Of a DNA stretch of 64,000 nucleotides, positions 22,401-35,300 are shown piece after piece. The notes beneath the pieces are model-generated. The model made no database searches and was not told where the DNA came from. It saw nothing but the letters and a program-made list of their open reading frames with translations. The stretch comes from Adineta steineri (lineage: Eukaryota > Rotifera > Eurotatoria > Adinetida > Adinetidae). The stretch lies in assembly GCA_905250115.1 (NCBI GenBank), contig CAJNOI010000042.1:458020-522019 (forward strand), in the 5' to 3' direction. Position 1 is the first letter of the stretch. Every line of letters begins with the position of its first letter. The translations under genes and the position numbers were made by a program.

Positions 22401-25400
22401 AATTAAATAAATATTTTGATTTTAATTTTTTTATTCTTGTGAAATAGATTACAGTACCATTTAATGTATCAGCTCTAGTTGAATGTGAAAAAGATTTAAA
22501 TAATCAAGCAAATGTTCGAGATTATATAATAACATTTATAACTGATCTTGCAATTACAACATCAAATAGTATTATATTACAAGCAACATCATTAGTTCAA
22601 TTAACTCAATCTACAAATCAATTAACACGTGCAGCTCTAGTAAATTTTATTTTTTTATTGTATTCATTTCTCAAAAATTCTATTTATATAAAAACATTAG
22701 ATGTTAATATCAGATCGATGTTATCAATTAACTGTTGCTTTACAATCGATGTCAACACGAATTTCTTATGAAAATGCTCAAATGGCATCAACTCAACTTA
22801 TACAATGTGCTTCAAATATTTTAACAGTATGATATTTTCTATAAAGATTAAAAAATTTTTTAATCATAAATTTAGGCTGTTAATGGACCATTACAAGAAA
22901 GAACAATTGTACTTGATTTAGATTCATTACGTGCAAATACATTACCAACTGATTATGATACTGATCTGGAATCCGATTGGTCAAATCCAAGTAAGATTTT
23001 TAAATGAATAAAGACATTTACTGTCTTAAATCTAACCAAAGTAAATGAAAATTCAAATTTCTGAGTCTATAGTTTAACCATTCTATGCTAAATCTTACTG
23101 TACGATGATATTTGGTTCGTAAGAAAGAGAGAGAGAAAAGTTAATTTATTATTTGAATATAGATTTATTTGCTGATGGAAATGATTTTTCGAGTGCAACA
23201 ATTGATAAAAATCGAAATATTTATTATCAGAAACAATTAGCAAATGAAATAACAAATACAACAAATAAAATAATTTCATTATTAACATCTTCATTAAATA
23301 TTCAATTAAATATTGGTCAAAATTCAACAATAAATACATCTCAAACATTTATGTCATTAGCAACAATATCAATTAATTCTCTTTCAAATAAACAAATTCA
23401 ACAAATAGATAATGCACAATTTAATATTCCATCTAATATTAATATTAATATAACTAATAATTCAGCAATATCAATTCGAGTAAATTTAATAATTTATTTT
23501 TCTTATGCGATTTGACACTTATTTATTTTTTTAGTCCATAATGAATACACTTGCTTCATCTGATAAATCTCAATCCAATACAAATCTTTCAAGATTAATT
23601 TCACTTTCAATTCTTGATCAATATGGAAATCAACTTTCTTTCGAAACAAATTCAAATGAAACAATTCAATTAATTATACCACGTGATCAAAATCTTCTTA
23701 TTCCTAATATGATTTTACAAAATGTTACTTCAACTAATACAACTCTTCAAAATCAATTATTTTATCTAAGTTATATTGATATTACAAATCAACTTTCGAT
23801 TTCAGTCCATTTTGAAATTTCTCCATTAAATATAAATCTTGCTTATTTATTTATTTATAAATTTGATCAAACACCATTATTAAATAGTTCAATTAATTTC
23901 ATTGATGGATGGACATTATTTTGTCCTTCAAGTAAGTTTTTTATTTTAAATAATCGAATTTCTTTTCTTCTTTTAATTATAGATTTAACAAATGAAACTA
24001 TTTATAAATATTTTATTAATAATCAACAAACATCTGGACATCAATCATTAATATTTGGTTTAAGAGAATTAAATTCAACAGAAATTATTGATTATTGTTC
24101 AAATAATAATAATACTAATAATGATCTTCCGATTACAGATGAAAAATTTAATTTTACATCAAATTATCAACTTCGTATATATACATCTGGTTGTTATTAT
24201 CTTGATCAAAATAATCAATATAAATCAGATGGATTAATTGTAAGTTAACTCGAAATTCGATAGAGTATAATAGCTTTAAGGAATATATTTATTTAAGGTT
24301 GGACCATTAACAAATCATTATGAAACAGAATGTTTATCAACTCATTTAACATCATTTGCTGGCGGTTTTATTGTTTTACCAGAACCAATTAATTGGAGTT
24401 ATGTTTTTGCCAATGCTGGTTTTATGAAAAATAAAACAATTTATTTAACAATTATTTGTATGTCTATTGCTTATATTATTTTGATGATTTTTGGACGTTA
24501 TAAAGATAGAAAAGATATTGAAAAATTAGGAGTAACACCATTACCTGATAATGATAAATCTGATCAGTATTATTATCAAATTATTGTTTTTACTGGTCAA
24601 CGAGCAAATTCTGGAACACAATCAAAAGTAAAAAAGATGAATTTTGTTTTGTAAATACATCTTCATTTGATTAGGTTCATTTTATTCTCTCGAGTGATAA
24701 TGATGAAACAAGTGTTCGAACATTTTCAGATCCTCATCGAAAAATATTTCAACGTGGTGGAATTGATTCATTTATTATGAGTGTTCCAAAGTAAATTCAT
24801 TTAACATTTAAAATATATTTCCGTGTTGTTTTTAAAGATCATTAGGATTATTAAATTATATTCGTATTTGGCACGATAATTCAGGAGAAGGTTCATCAGC
24901 ATCATGGTTTTTAAAATATATTATTGTCAGAGATTTACAAACAATGGAAAAATTTTATTTTATTGCTCAACGTTGGTTTTCAGTTGAACAAGGAGATGGA
25001 CTTGTAAGTTTTATTTTCATTTCTTAATTTCTCTCATTCTTTAAATTTAGATTGAACGGATTTTACCTATTGCTGGTGAAATGGAAAAACAAAATTTTTC
25101 TTATGTATTATCAAAAAAAGCTTATTTTAGTATATCCGATGGTCATTTATGGTTTTCCATTTTCTCTCGACCACCATCAAATAAATTTACACGTGTTCAA
25201 CGTTGTACTTGTTGTTTTGTTTTATTATTTGCTTCAATGTTACTTAATATAATGTATTATGATTTATCGGCTGAAGCAAAATCGACAAATAATACAGAAA
25301 GTAATGGTCTATCGATTGGTCCTCTTTATATTGCACCAGAACAAGTATGTATATTTCATAAAATAATCATTTTATTGAAAAGATTGTGATTTATTTAAGA

Positions 25401-27994
25401 TTGGAATTGGTATAATGGTTGAATTATTCTCGTTAGTTCCAAGTATTTTCATAGTTCAATTCTTTCGACGTATTCGACCTCGTCGACAAATTTCACCATT
25501 ACGTCAAGCATTGGAGAAAATAAGATCATTACCACACACGTTAGTATAACTTAATATATTGTCTTTAATTTAATCATTTTATATTTTTAGTGATTCAAAA
25601 GATAAAAATAAAATTAAAAATAAAAAAAGTCAATTTACATTTCCTTGGTGGTGTTTATTTATTGCTTATACATTTTCTTTTATGATAATTGCTGTTTCAA
25701 TGTTTTTTATTATTGTTAAAGGAATTATATTTGGTGATTTAAAAACTCAACAATGGTTAACATCTGTTTTTACTGGCTTTTTCTCATCAATTATTCTTAC
25801 TCAACCAATTAAAGTATATATATTGAAATATTTTATTTACTTCAATGAATTTTCTTTTTTAAAGATTTTAGGTTTGGCAGTATTTTTTACTCTGTTTTGT
25901 CGAAATCCAAACGATGATAAAGAAGCAAAAGAATATATAGATGAGACTAATTTTGAATTAGATGGTGATGAAGATTATCTTCATTCGAATGATTTTTCAT
26001 TGATTTCAAATTCTTCAAAACGTATTACTCGTCTAAATGAAAATGAAGTAGCTTTTCTTCGTGAACAACGTTTAAAAGAACTTCAAATGTGGTCAATTAT
26101 TCGAGAATTTATAATTTATGCCATATTTTTAATATTATTGTTTATAATAACTTTTTTAAATCGTACACAAAATAGTTTTAATCAAACTGATCATTTACAA
26201 AAATATTTTTTAAATACAAGACAAACAGATTGTGATTATACACAAGTATACTTTGTTTGCTTTTGTTCTATATATATATGACAATGAATATTTTTAGATT
26301 TTAACAATTGATGATTATTGGAATTGGTTAAATAATAGTTTTATTTCAAATCTTCGTGCTCAACAATGGTATAATGATGATCAACCAGTAAATTTGAATG
26401 GATATATAAATGATAAAACAAATCGAATGATTGGTTGGGCAACAATGAGACAATTACGTAGTAAATCACAATTATGTTCTGATCAACGTATAATGCCAAC
26501 ATGTATTGATGATTATAGTTTATTTAATGAAGAAAAAGATTCATTTCAACCAGGATGGACACTCAATCAAACATTAATAGAAGAAGAAGATTATAGTTCA
26601 TCGATCTTAAAAGCATTTCAATATGAATCAAGTAAAGAATTAGATACATATGCTTATGTAGGTGATTATGGAACATATAGTGGAGATGGTTATGTCTATG
26701 AATTTCGTGGTCGTTTATCTGATATTAAAAGTAATTTATCTTTACTTCATCAATTACAATGGATTGATTCAAAGACAAGAGCTGTTATTATTCAATTAAC
26801 TTTATATAATCCAAATGTTGCATTATATACTTCAGTTACTTTTCTTCTAGAATTTTTATCTGCAAGTGGAATTTCTCCGTCAGCTCGTTTTGAACCACTT
26901 AATTTCTATGGTAAGAGATTTTTTCTAAACTACTGACTTTACATTGACAATTTGCTTCTTTTAATTTAGTATTTACATCATTAACACAATTGATTTGTAC
27001 AATTATTTATATAGGTTTCATTATTTATTTTCTTATTATTGAAATTAAATTAATAATGAAACTGAATTTGAAATATTTTTATGAATTTTGGTCAATAATT
27101 CAAGTTGGTATAATAAGTTGTTCAATAACAAGTATTATTATTTATATTTGGCGTTTTAAAGAATATAATCGTTTAAGTTCACTTTTTCAACAAACAAATG
27201 GATATGTTTATGTTAATTTACAAATGACAGTTTATGTTGATGATGTTTTAACATCGCTTCTTGGTTTTTGTTGTTTTTTTGGAACAATTAAATTTATTAA
27301 ATTTATTCGATTTAATAAATCATTAATAATATTTGTTCAAACACTTAAATATGTTACAAAAGACATTATTTCATTTTCATTTATGTTTTCAATTGTATTT
27401 ATGTCTTTTCTTGGATTATTTTATTTATTATTTAATTCAAGTATTGCATCATGTTCAAGTTTATTATCAACAGCTCAAATGTTATTTGAAATAACATTAA
27501 TGAGTTTTGATGCAACTGATTTTACTGGAGCTGATCCATTTCTTGGTCCATTTTGTTTTTCACTCTTTATTATTATTGTTGTTTTTATATGTTTAAGTAT
27601 GTTTATGTCAATACTTAATGATGGTTTTCATCATGTTGAAGAAACTCCAATTGAAGATCAACACATTTTATCATATATGTTAAAGAAATTTTTAAATTGG
27701 ACACGTAAAAATATTTAAATAAATTTCAATAAAAATTCTTTATTGATATTTTAGATTTGAGAAGACCAAATGTCGAAGAAACTTATGAAATACGAGACTC
27801 ACGAATGCATTCTCAATATATTGATCCAATTGAAAATTTTCCTGATAAAATCGATCAATTGTTAGAAGCAATCGACCGAGTATATTTAAATTGAATAATT
27901 TATTTTCATTTAAAAATTATTTATTTCTCTTTTGTTTTAGATTTATATTAATCAAAGAAAAGAATTATTAAAATTAAAAAGAGCTGGTGTTTAA
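13397..27994 (+). CDS. Polycystin-1-like protein with four NHL propellers (32 exons)
   Basis: Exon model: 13397-13457, 13826-14698, 14903-14926, 14989-15057, 15336-16223, 16508-17395, 17447-18331, 18524-20102 (contains the gap), 20163-20231, 20286-20749, 20799-21190, 21251-21465, 21610-21864, 21918-22274, 22333-22391, 22448-22639, 22701-22826, 22876-22990, 23163-23479, 23535-23931, 23983-24239, 24298-24627, 24675-24790, 24838-25003, 25051-25344, 25400-25539, 25591-25813, 25865-26245, 26298-26910, 26970-27704, 27755-27879, 27941-27994. Every junction is GT..AG and every splice phase agrees with the neighbouring frame; only the gap breaks it. The product is about 3,885 aa: signal peptide, four NHL propellers, Thr/Ser mucin linker, REJ, GAIN/GPS, PLAT, then about ten further membrane segments of a polycystin channel and a short basic C-terminus. 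The REJ-GPS-PLAT-channel order is that of polycystin-1, a plasma-membrane or ciliary sensor and channel subunit. The NHL front end replaces the usual LRR/PKD/WSC part. The exon 2 start follows a clean signal-peptide exon. Function beyond a surface receptor-channel is inferred. Confidence 0.88.
14737..14819. repeat. Degenerate TGTGGG..CCCACA palindrome in an intron
   Basis: The arms are ATGGGTGTGAGTATAAG and CACACTCACACATATCC, inside intron 2 of the NHL-polycystin. More diverged than most copies. Confidence 0.5.
16401..16461. repeat. TGTGGG..CCCACA palindrome in an intron
   Basis: Near-perfect arms, TGGGTGTGGGTGTGGGTGTG and ACACCCACACCCACACCC, with a loop of about 20 nt. It sits in the intron between NHL modules 2 and 3, well clear of both splice sites. 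Confidence 0.9.
18524..20102 (+). repeat. Mucin-like Thr/Ser linker (ACT/AGC/ACC trinucleotides)
   Basis: Low-complexity trinucleotide DNA encoding almost only Thr and Ser, likely a heavily O-glycosylated stalk between the propellers and the REJ domain. The last codons become ordinary (Thr-Asp-Ile-Ile-Gln-Ser and so on) before the donor at 20103. The reading frame before the gap (codon start at 18526) and after it (exon end at 20102, phase 1) differ by one base. Confidence 0.85.
19032..19758. other. Assembly gap (727 N)
   Basis: A run of N within the Thr/Ser repeat. For the frame to be kept, the true missing length should be a multiple of 3, whereas 727 is not, so the gap length is an estimate or one flank carries an indel. 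Confidence 0.95.
20286..21465 (+). other. REJ domain region of the NHL-polycystin
   Basis: After a Cys-Tyr-Ala-Pro start the frame encodes Cys-Asn-Gly, Trp-Thr-Val-Lys, a beta-rich core ending Tyr-Val-Arg-Ile-Thr-Pro, then Asn-Leu-Leu-Leu-Asp-Pro-Gly and Asp-Pro-Asp-Glu-Asp. Trp-Lys-Tyr-Glu-Tyr-Tyr-Cys-Arg follows. These are the landmarks of the receptor-for-egg-jelly module of polycystin-1 proteins. A GTGAGT..CAAG stretch at 20833-20862 would be an intron of only 30 nt; it is in frame and is more likely coding. Confidence 0.75.
24298..24627 (+). other. GPS cleavage motif and first membrane segment
   Basis: Encodes Glu-Cys-Leu-Ser-Thr-His-Leu-Thr-Ser-Phe-Ala, the terminal part of a GPS with the self-cleavage tripeptide His-Leu-Thr. 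It is followed within about 35 residues by a hydrophobic segment (Tyr-Leu-Thr-Ile-Ile-Cys..Ile-Leu-Met-Ile-Phe) and Tyr-Tyr-Tyr-Gln-Ile-Ile-Val-Phe-Thr-Gly, the start of PLAT. The upstream exons 21610-24239 form the GAIN-like region. Confidence 0.75.
24675..25051 (+). other. PLAT/LH2 domain of the NHL-polycystin
   Basis: Runs Val-His-Phe-Ile-Leu .. Asp-Glu-Thr-Ser-Val-Arg .. Phe-Gln-Arg-Gly-Gly-Ile-Asp .. Tyr-Ile-Arg-Ile-Trp-His-Asp-Asn .. Trp-Phe-Leu-Lys-Tyr-Ile-Ile-Val-Arg-Asp .. Gln-Arg-Trp. This order is that of the PLAT domain in the first intracellular loop of polycystin-1 proteins. Confidence 0.85.
25051..27994 (+). other. Polycystin channel membrane region
   Basis: Begins with Asp-Gly-His-Leu-Trp-Phe-Ser-Ile, Arg-Pro-Pro and Phe-Thr-Arg-Val-Gln-Arg before the second membrane segment, a hallmark of PKD1-type proteins. 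Paired hydrophobic segments follow, then the extracellular polycystin loop (Asp-Asp-Tyr-Trp-Asn-Trp, Arg-Gln-Leu-Arg, Gly-Asp-Gly-Tyr-Val-Tyr-Glu-Phe), and the six-segment channel core. The end, Ile-Asp-Arg-Ile-Tyr-Ile-Asn-Gln-Arg-Lys, is helical and basic. The intron at 25814-25863/4 has no in-frame stop and could be retained. Confidence 0.85.
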
Positions 27995-28386
27995 CTGTTG
28001 TTTTGCAATTATGATCATCGGAAAATAATTCATATCAATACACTAAACTTTATAGTTTCATTGTAAAGCTTTTTGTGGGTGCGTGTGTTTCTAAATATTT
28101 TATATGCTTATATGATTTTTCCTTAAATAAATTCAACAAAAATAATTCTTGAAGATTAACCATGTGGGGTTAGTGCGGATGTGAATATTAGATTAATTAC
28201 TCGCACGCACGCCGTCAAGATTTTATTGAATAGTATTTGATGAAGATTCATTCTGAAGATCAACAACTATACTTTTCTAATGATTTATCTAATGTGTGAA
28301 ATAAGGATAAAATCAATTGTGTAATATATTTTCTCTTTCAACTGAATACAAAATAAAAAAACATTTTGTTGTCAAAAAATTCTATT
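27995..28386. other. Intergenic, 3' of the NHL-polycystin
   Basis: No gene. A strongly diverged palindrome (TGTGGGGTTAGTGCGGATGTG .. CGCACGCACG) lies at about 28163-28217. Confidence 0.4.
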
Positions 28387-28752
28387 TTATTGCTCAGGAA
28401 GTGTTGTATTTCCTTCGTAAAGGCATGATTTGCGCTGTATTATTAATATTAATAACATTAGATTTTCTTTGAAACACTTTGTTTTCACATCTTTTCTACA
28501 AAATTTCAATATTATGAATATTTTTTTATATTTACAACAAATAATAACTACATGACATTGCATATCAGTTTCGAAAAAGGAAACGAATTCATTGTTTTTC
28601 TTTAGTGTTAAATTCAAATGTTGTATTTGTTGCGAATATTTCAAAAAAAAGTAGATTCCTATTGACGTCATGATATAGGCGAATAGAAAAATAAACTTTT
28701 TGTTTTCCTGATGTTCAGTTTTCAGTAAAAAATTGATGAGTTCTTTTATCAT
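28387..28752 (-). CDS. Possible small single-pass membrane protein
   Basis: A 121-codon ORF with one hydrophobic segment at about residues 23-40 after a charged N-terminus; the rest has mixed composition and several Cys. A GTAAAT..GTAG stretch within it could be a 40-nt intron, but splicing it would bring in a stop, so the unspliced frame is preferred. No family is recognised; the ORF could be spurious in such AT-rich DNA. Confidence 0.3.
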   Translation of the reverse strand: MIKELINFLLKTEHQENKKFIFLFAYIMTSIGIYFFLKYSQQIQHLNLTLKKNNEFVSFFETDMQCHVVIICCKYKKIFIILKFCRKDVKTKCFKENLMLLILIIQRKSCLYEGNTTLPEQ

Positions 28753-30508
28753 TCAAGTCAATTCTCATATTTGATTATTGAAGAATGTAACTAAAACGAA
28801 ACAACTTGTTTTTATTCCACTCAATAGAAGACAAATATCAATAAGAGATAAAGATTTATGAATAGTAACATTCGAGAAGATTATTTTTTCATAATAATAA
28901 TAACTATTAGAAATTAAATGAAATTCTTGTCAGTTTTATTTATTTCATAGTTTTCTTATTATATTTAGTGGAACCATCAACTATGTTCGACATTCTTTAA
29001 ATTATTCAATACTAAAAAAAGGATTTTCAAATGAATTTTTTTGCTTTATTTCTATACATTTGTTACATTTAAAATAAAGGTAATAATGAGTGAATCATTC
29101 TAATGCTCGCTGTATATAATCGTCTTTATACAAAATATTTATGAAAAAAACATGATATGTTGATGACAAAAATACCATCACTCTCTTTTTTTCAGATCAG
29201 TTTTGGATAAAATATTATTTATTGTAAATATAGAACTCTACGAGGTAACATGTGAAATAAAATTAGTTCAAATAACAGTTAATATAATTATTTCTATGAA
29301 AAAAAAACATTGAAAATCAGCACTTTTGAAGGAAATGCAAAGTTTCCTGAAAGAAAAGAATGTATTTGAATAAAATATTTTATTATTTTTTATTCATTCA
29401 TTTCAAAGTCTATAGAGTTAAGCTATAACTACGTTGTTCATCATCAAATTATTATCGATAAAATACTTCATTAATAGATTAAAATGAGTATAAAATATTT
29501 TGATAATATATAAAAAGAGATGAGAACGAAAATAAATTAACATTAGGATAAGAGCAATATATTTATCTGTCATATTGTCATTTTAATATTTATTCTGAGA
29601 GAAAACAGTGGACTTCAAGGTTTCATGATATTGTACAAGGCTTGACGATTGATATAATTGCTGTTTCTTTTATATTTACTTTCTCTAGATAAATATTCAA
29701 TCACAAATTAAGAAATATATGTGATATTTTGTTTCTTCGATGAGAAAAGTGATTAAAAGAATATAAATAGCTTTTCATAGTATGGGATATAATATCCACA
29801 ATTGCCAATAGTCACATCTAAATGTAATTCTTCAAAGAATCTACGCATTTTATATGACTATTCTAGTAGACTATAACTAAATAGAGATTAAATACTAATC
29901 ATTTTTGTTTTCTTGAATGTTCTACTTCGATTTCTAACTAAATCAATGAATATCATAATCATTTATCTATTCTGTGAAATAATTATTGCGTACAATAAAA
30001 TCAAATTAAACCCATTTCTAACCATAAATATTGTCTAATTCTCAATGTATTTAGAAGAATCTTGTAAATAGTAGAACATTTTAACATCAGTTTTTTTTCT
30101 CTGTTAGGAAATGTTGCATATCCTTTGAACAACGCTGTTTTTTCAATGTTTTATCAACTAATAATTACACTAAATGTTGTCTCAAACAATTTCATATTTA
30201 TAAAAGAGATAACAACTCTATCTGACAAGAGTTGTTTTTTTTTTGAAAATCAACATTGAAATAGAGGAAGTGAGCTCATAGTTTTTATTGATATATGATC
30301 TTTTACATTAACATGATGATCTACGTCAAAAAAGAACTGATTATTTAAGAAAGAAAAAGAGAGAGCATGATAAATATTTTTTTCTATTATTTTAACAATT
30401 TTCTAGTTGAAACTGGAATGAAAAACAATATCTAATTACTGAAAATCTATAAATAAAAAAAAGAGTTTGCTGTCTTTTTTAGATTGTAAAAGTATTAAAC
30501 TTTCAACA
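28753..30508. other. AT-rich intergenic
   Basis: No gene, RNA or clear repeat is seen in this stretch. Confidence 0.5.
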
Positions 30509-32355
30509 ATGAAAAACAACAACAACAGAATAGGAGTTGTTAACGATGATGTAATTTATTGAGAAGAAGAAAAAGCATATAATATAGTTTTTGTCTTTTT
30601 TAATTATTTTAGTTTGACACAGTTGTTTCGAATGGAACACAACGAGAACCATTGTATGTATTATATTATGAATTGTAGACATTGGTAAAAAAAAGGATTT
30701 ATTATTCTAGATGGGAATATCTGAAAAGAAGAAAAGTGACGTGGATTTTATTTACTGTAATTGTAGGTGTTTTAATTATAATAATTCCCGTAGTTATTCA
30801 AATAAGAAAAAAGATAAGCAATGAAGATATATCAACAATTGAAATAACAAAAACGGAGACAATGCAAACAACAACAAAGGGTATAGTTATATAAAGAAAC
30901 AAATAATTATTTATTTAGAATATTTCATGAAAGATAAATTATCCCAAAATCAAATACTGAGTTCACTTTAGATGTGTTATTGGGATAATGATAGATGAGA
31001 ACAGACGTTGAATTTCATTGTTTGTTATAACAACTTATACATCCTATCTCTAAGCAACACAGTATCAAAAGCTCTTCTGAGATCCATAATGGAATTTTTA
31101 GCATGTAGAAGAATATCTATAAAGAGTAATTTTCTGAGAAAATCAGATTTCTTTGATTCTTTTTATGTTACAAATAGTAGTGACATTAGTATTAGCTGAA
31201 ATTTTCGTATCGATTAGATCACTTCTTCCTACACTAATAAACATAACATGAGCGGAATTTTTGATATTTGTTTGTGATTGATAGATTTGTTTTCTGTCCA
31301 TCACATTCTCTCACAAATTATCAGAGTTGATATATTCTACAGAACATTTCATGTGAACGAGAAATACAATTAGTTTGTGCAGTTATTACTGTTTTATCTC
31401 ATTGGAATGAAAATTAAATTAAATTAAATAAAAAATATCTCACTAAAGCCATCGCCCGAAAGCAAACCTTTTTGAGTCGAACTGTTTGTTTCGAGGCTTA
31501 TTTTTCAAATTTGTACTTTAAAAATATCCTGGTAAACGAAATCTCTATGGGACTTGAATCGGCCCTATTCAAACTAAAGAATCAATACTTGCAAAAATAA
31601 CAAAAAAATACAAAGAATTATTCGATGAAATAAAATTGGCATTGATGTCTTCCAAAAAAAATCTGATCGATATTGTGTATAAATTTGCAACGCATTGTCT
31701 AAGATCTTCTACAATAAATAAGAAAATATACAGTATTTTTTTTATGGAAATGATAGCCAAAAATAGTTTGAAAAAGAAACGAAGCTATTCTAGAAGCTCT
31801 GATTACGATCCTATGAGATCATCTTCAAGTTTTTCTCTGTACCACAAAGAATCTCTTAACAATATAATTAGCTGCACTACAGTAATCAATAGTTTTGAAA
31901 AGCAAGCGATGAACTAGACCGATGTGAATTAATTCCGTTTTATGATAGTTACATATAAGCTGTGAGCTTTGATCGTTGAATTAGGATAAATTTCTAGCCG
32001 AAATGTCATCTTGAATGAATATGAGACATCTCAAGAACAGTAGCAGTATGCAAATGTTATATGAGTTAGTTTCTACAATTATGCAAATGTTTCGTTATTA
32101 AACTTATAAAATATGTAAACTGAGTTGTCGAAATTATTATAGTAGAGATGTAATTAAAGTAAGGATTGTAAAATTGCAACTGTAATGTAAGGCATTTAAA
32201 GATTTCCTATATTATTGTAATGCACTTATCGTTACGGTCGATAGATTGTTAGAGAAGAAGACGATGAACGAAATTAGGAATAAAGCCTTATTCAGTCATT
32301 AAGTCTCTTTCTAAACTCATTTTTGTAATCTAGAACCAACGACCACATCAATTTC

Positions 32356-32396
<41 letters not shown>

Positions 32397-35300
32397 CGAC
32401 GACGACGACGACGCCAGGTTAGTAATATACTGAATGATTTGTAATAGCCTAAACGACCAATATCACAAGTAACCAAATATAAAGTTTTGGTTATAGTTGT
32501 CCGATGTTCCTCATTTAGATATAGAACATTATAGGACTTTGTATGAGATCTGCAAACAGACTCAATTTTTCATGACTTGATTTCACCTATAATGTCTCAA
32601 TCTTATTAGTATACTATCACTTATAAAACGGAATTTCTGAGAGATAAAATATTTTCTTATTAATTTCGAAGAGTTATACACTCGAAAAGAACAAGTACTC
32701 TACTAAACCCCCCAAAAAGGTTTCGCCGTTACAAAAAAGTCTCAAACATATTCAAAGTTTCAAAGACACAATAAAAATTCTACAAAACCACTCAAGCATC
32801 GTTTCGTGTATCGGTGGGTTGAACCTTTTTCGGTGAAACCTTTTTTAAGTTCAGAACACCAGAAAAAGGTTTCGTAGGAATATACGAAACCTTCAGAGTT
32901 TGGGTGAGGGTGTGGGTGTTATTTTCTCATCTACACCCTCACTATGAATAGTATTCTCATATCAATATAGTCAATTGCTCTTCGTATAAAACAGAAAGCG
33001 AGAACTCAAAAGAGAATGATAAACGATCGATATCATGCAGAGGTCACGTAGCCTCATAAATACAACAATGGTAGTGTAGTCGTCGGGATAAGAAATACGA
33101 TTGTTGTATGATAATTAATCGATACATGCAAAACAATCAATTACTCAAATGATCTTTCATTTTCAATGTTCGCACTAGAATTTGAAAAAGCTTTATATTT
33201 TCCTCAATTATTTTCATTTAAAGTTCACAATGTTTGATTAGTCTATCGACGATTAGGGAGTACCCTTTGTGCTGAAAATATTTATTTCATATCTGAATTA
33301 TGATGTTGCTGGAGAATGCATTATTATTTCGACGGTGAATTCTGTTAATTACTATTGAATTGCAATAATTTCTTGTTTTGCAGCGGTTTGGGTCAAAATT
33401 GCATCTGATAGTGTTATAGATGCATATTGTACTGGACTTGGATACAATCCGTGGGCAACATTGAGTTACTGCCAGAGTTCTTGTCTGTGTATGGGTAGTT
33501 GTAACGCAGTCGATTGGGCTACGAGTGGTAAAGGATGTACATACCGTCAATGTAGCTCCTATCCACCAAATTATCAAAGCCAAAGTGGCTGGGAAGTATG
33601 GGCAATAACAACAGGAACATCAACTACGACAACATTCACAACCACGACAACAACAGGTTAGTTGTTTAAAACTTCTCAAATTATTAGAAAAAATGTATGT
33701 TTTTCATATAATGTACAAACTACGTTAGTATAAGATACATAATTTGCTGAAACTATTTGCAGTTTATGCTCATTACATCATGTATAACGTTTCTCGACAA
33801 GTTAGTCATAAAAATATAATTAAAAAACCTCAGTTATGACGTCTGGCAAACGTATTTATTTCTACTGCAAATTCTTAATAGAGATGTCGGATATTTTTGG
33901 ATTAATTCAGGTATGCACTGGATTAGAATGCCGATGGATCAACCTTGATGAAACAGAGGAGAATCGGACAAACTGCTTCGTAGGTCTCGAACCTGACTCA
34001 CATGTTGAAATGAGAAGAGCGATTTTGTTGAGTAACTCAACAATCATCTTAGGATTAACCCATAAAATTAACTATATTCTCAGGAATATAGTTACAAAAA
34101 ACATTCTTTGATAAAGATATTGTTACAACATGACACATGCTATCCATCAACGTCTCCATAATTACCATAAATGTAATACTTGAAAATTAAATTGAAGTAT
34201 TCAATTATTGAGCACTTGCAATTGAAACTATTTAAGATGAAGGCATAAAACTAGGGTGAGATGAGGGTCATAAACAAAAGTTAGATACTTGAATTCAAGT
34301 TTCAAGTATTAAATATTTCAGATAATCGCATTATGTATCAAAAAGTGTCTTCAGTTTTCGTATCAAAAACGAAACAACACCGAAATAATATTACTTTTTA
34401 TGAGTCTTAAAAAGTGAATATAGTCTGTGACAAGCGTTTGCTTTATTCTGATATCAAATGGTATGGCTTTATACACAAAACCAAAGTCAAACAATTAGAA
34501 TAAACGCACATATCATATTGCTTAAGAAAATAAATGCAATAGACATTGATATACCATATCTGTAAGAACTACATCTACTTACTTCAAACATTACATATCT
34601 AACTAGTCTATCAGTTTTGAATAATAAAATAATTGTTCTTTTTTCGACTTTTTATAGAATGTGGTCGATCTTCTCAATTATCCTGGTCACAAACCGCTAC
34701 TACTATATTCGGCAGTCAGGCAGGTACATCTGGCTCTAGCCTCTCACTTCTTTCTCAACCAATTGGAATGTATTATGACCAACCTAATAATCGATTAACC
34801 ATTACTGATCTTGGAAATCAACGTATTCTACAATTTTCTCTTAATAATCCACCTTCAGTTGCAACAGTAATTGCTGGTGGTAATGACGAAGGTTGTGCTA
34901 TGAATCAGTTTTATCATGCTGTTGGAATAGGTGTTGATAGTTCTGGTCAATTGTATGTAGCAGATCACGGTTGCAATCGAGTTGTTAGATTTCCATCAAA
35001 TTCAAATTCAACGACATCTGGAACACTTCTCGGTATTTTAGCTGTAGCAAATATAATATCTATAAATCAATGTACTGATGATATCTATGTAGTTAGCGAA
35101 AGTGATAATGCGGTATACAAGTTTGTTGGAGGTAGCGTATCACCAGTGGTTGCAGCAGGTATATAATGTTCTTTCAAAGAGATATTTCGTTTAACATTAG
35201 TTTTATTCTCATATATAGGTGGCAACGGTGATGGAAATGTTTTAAATCAGCTGTCAGCACCAAATGGTGTTTACTATGATTATTTATATACAATTGCTTT

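Noticed and set aside
31008..31917. Short ORFs within the third intron of the type II NHL gene
   Set aside because: Biased composition, on both strands, no phase fit with flanking exons.
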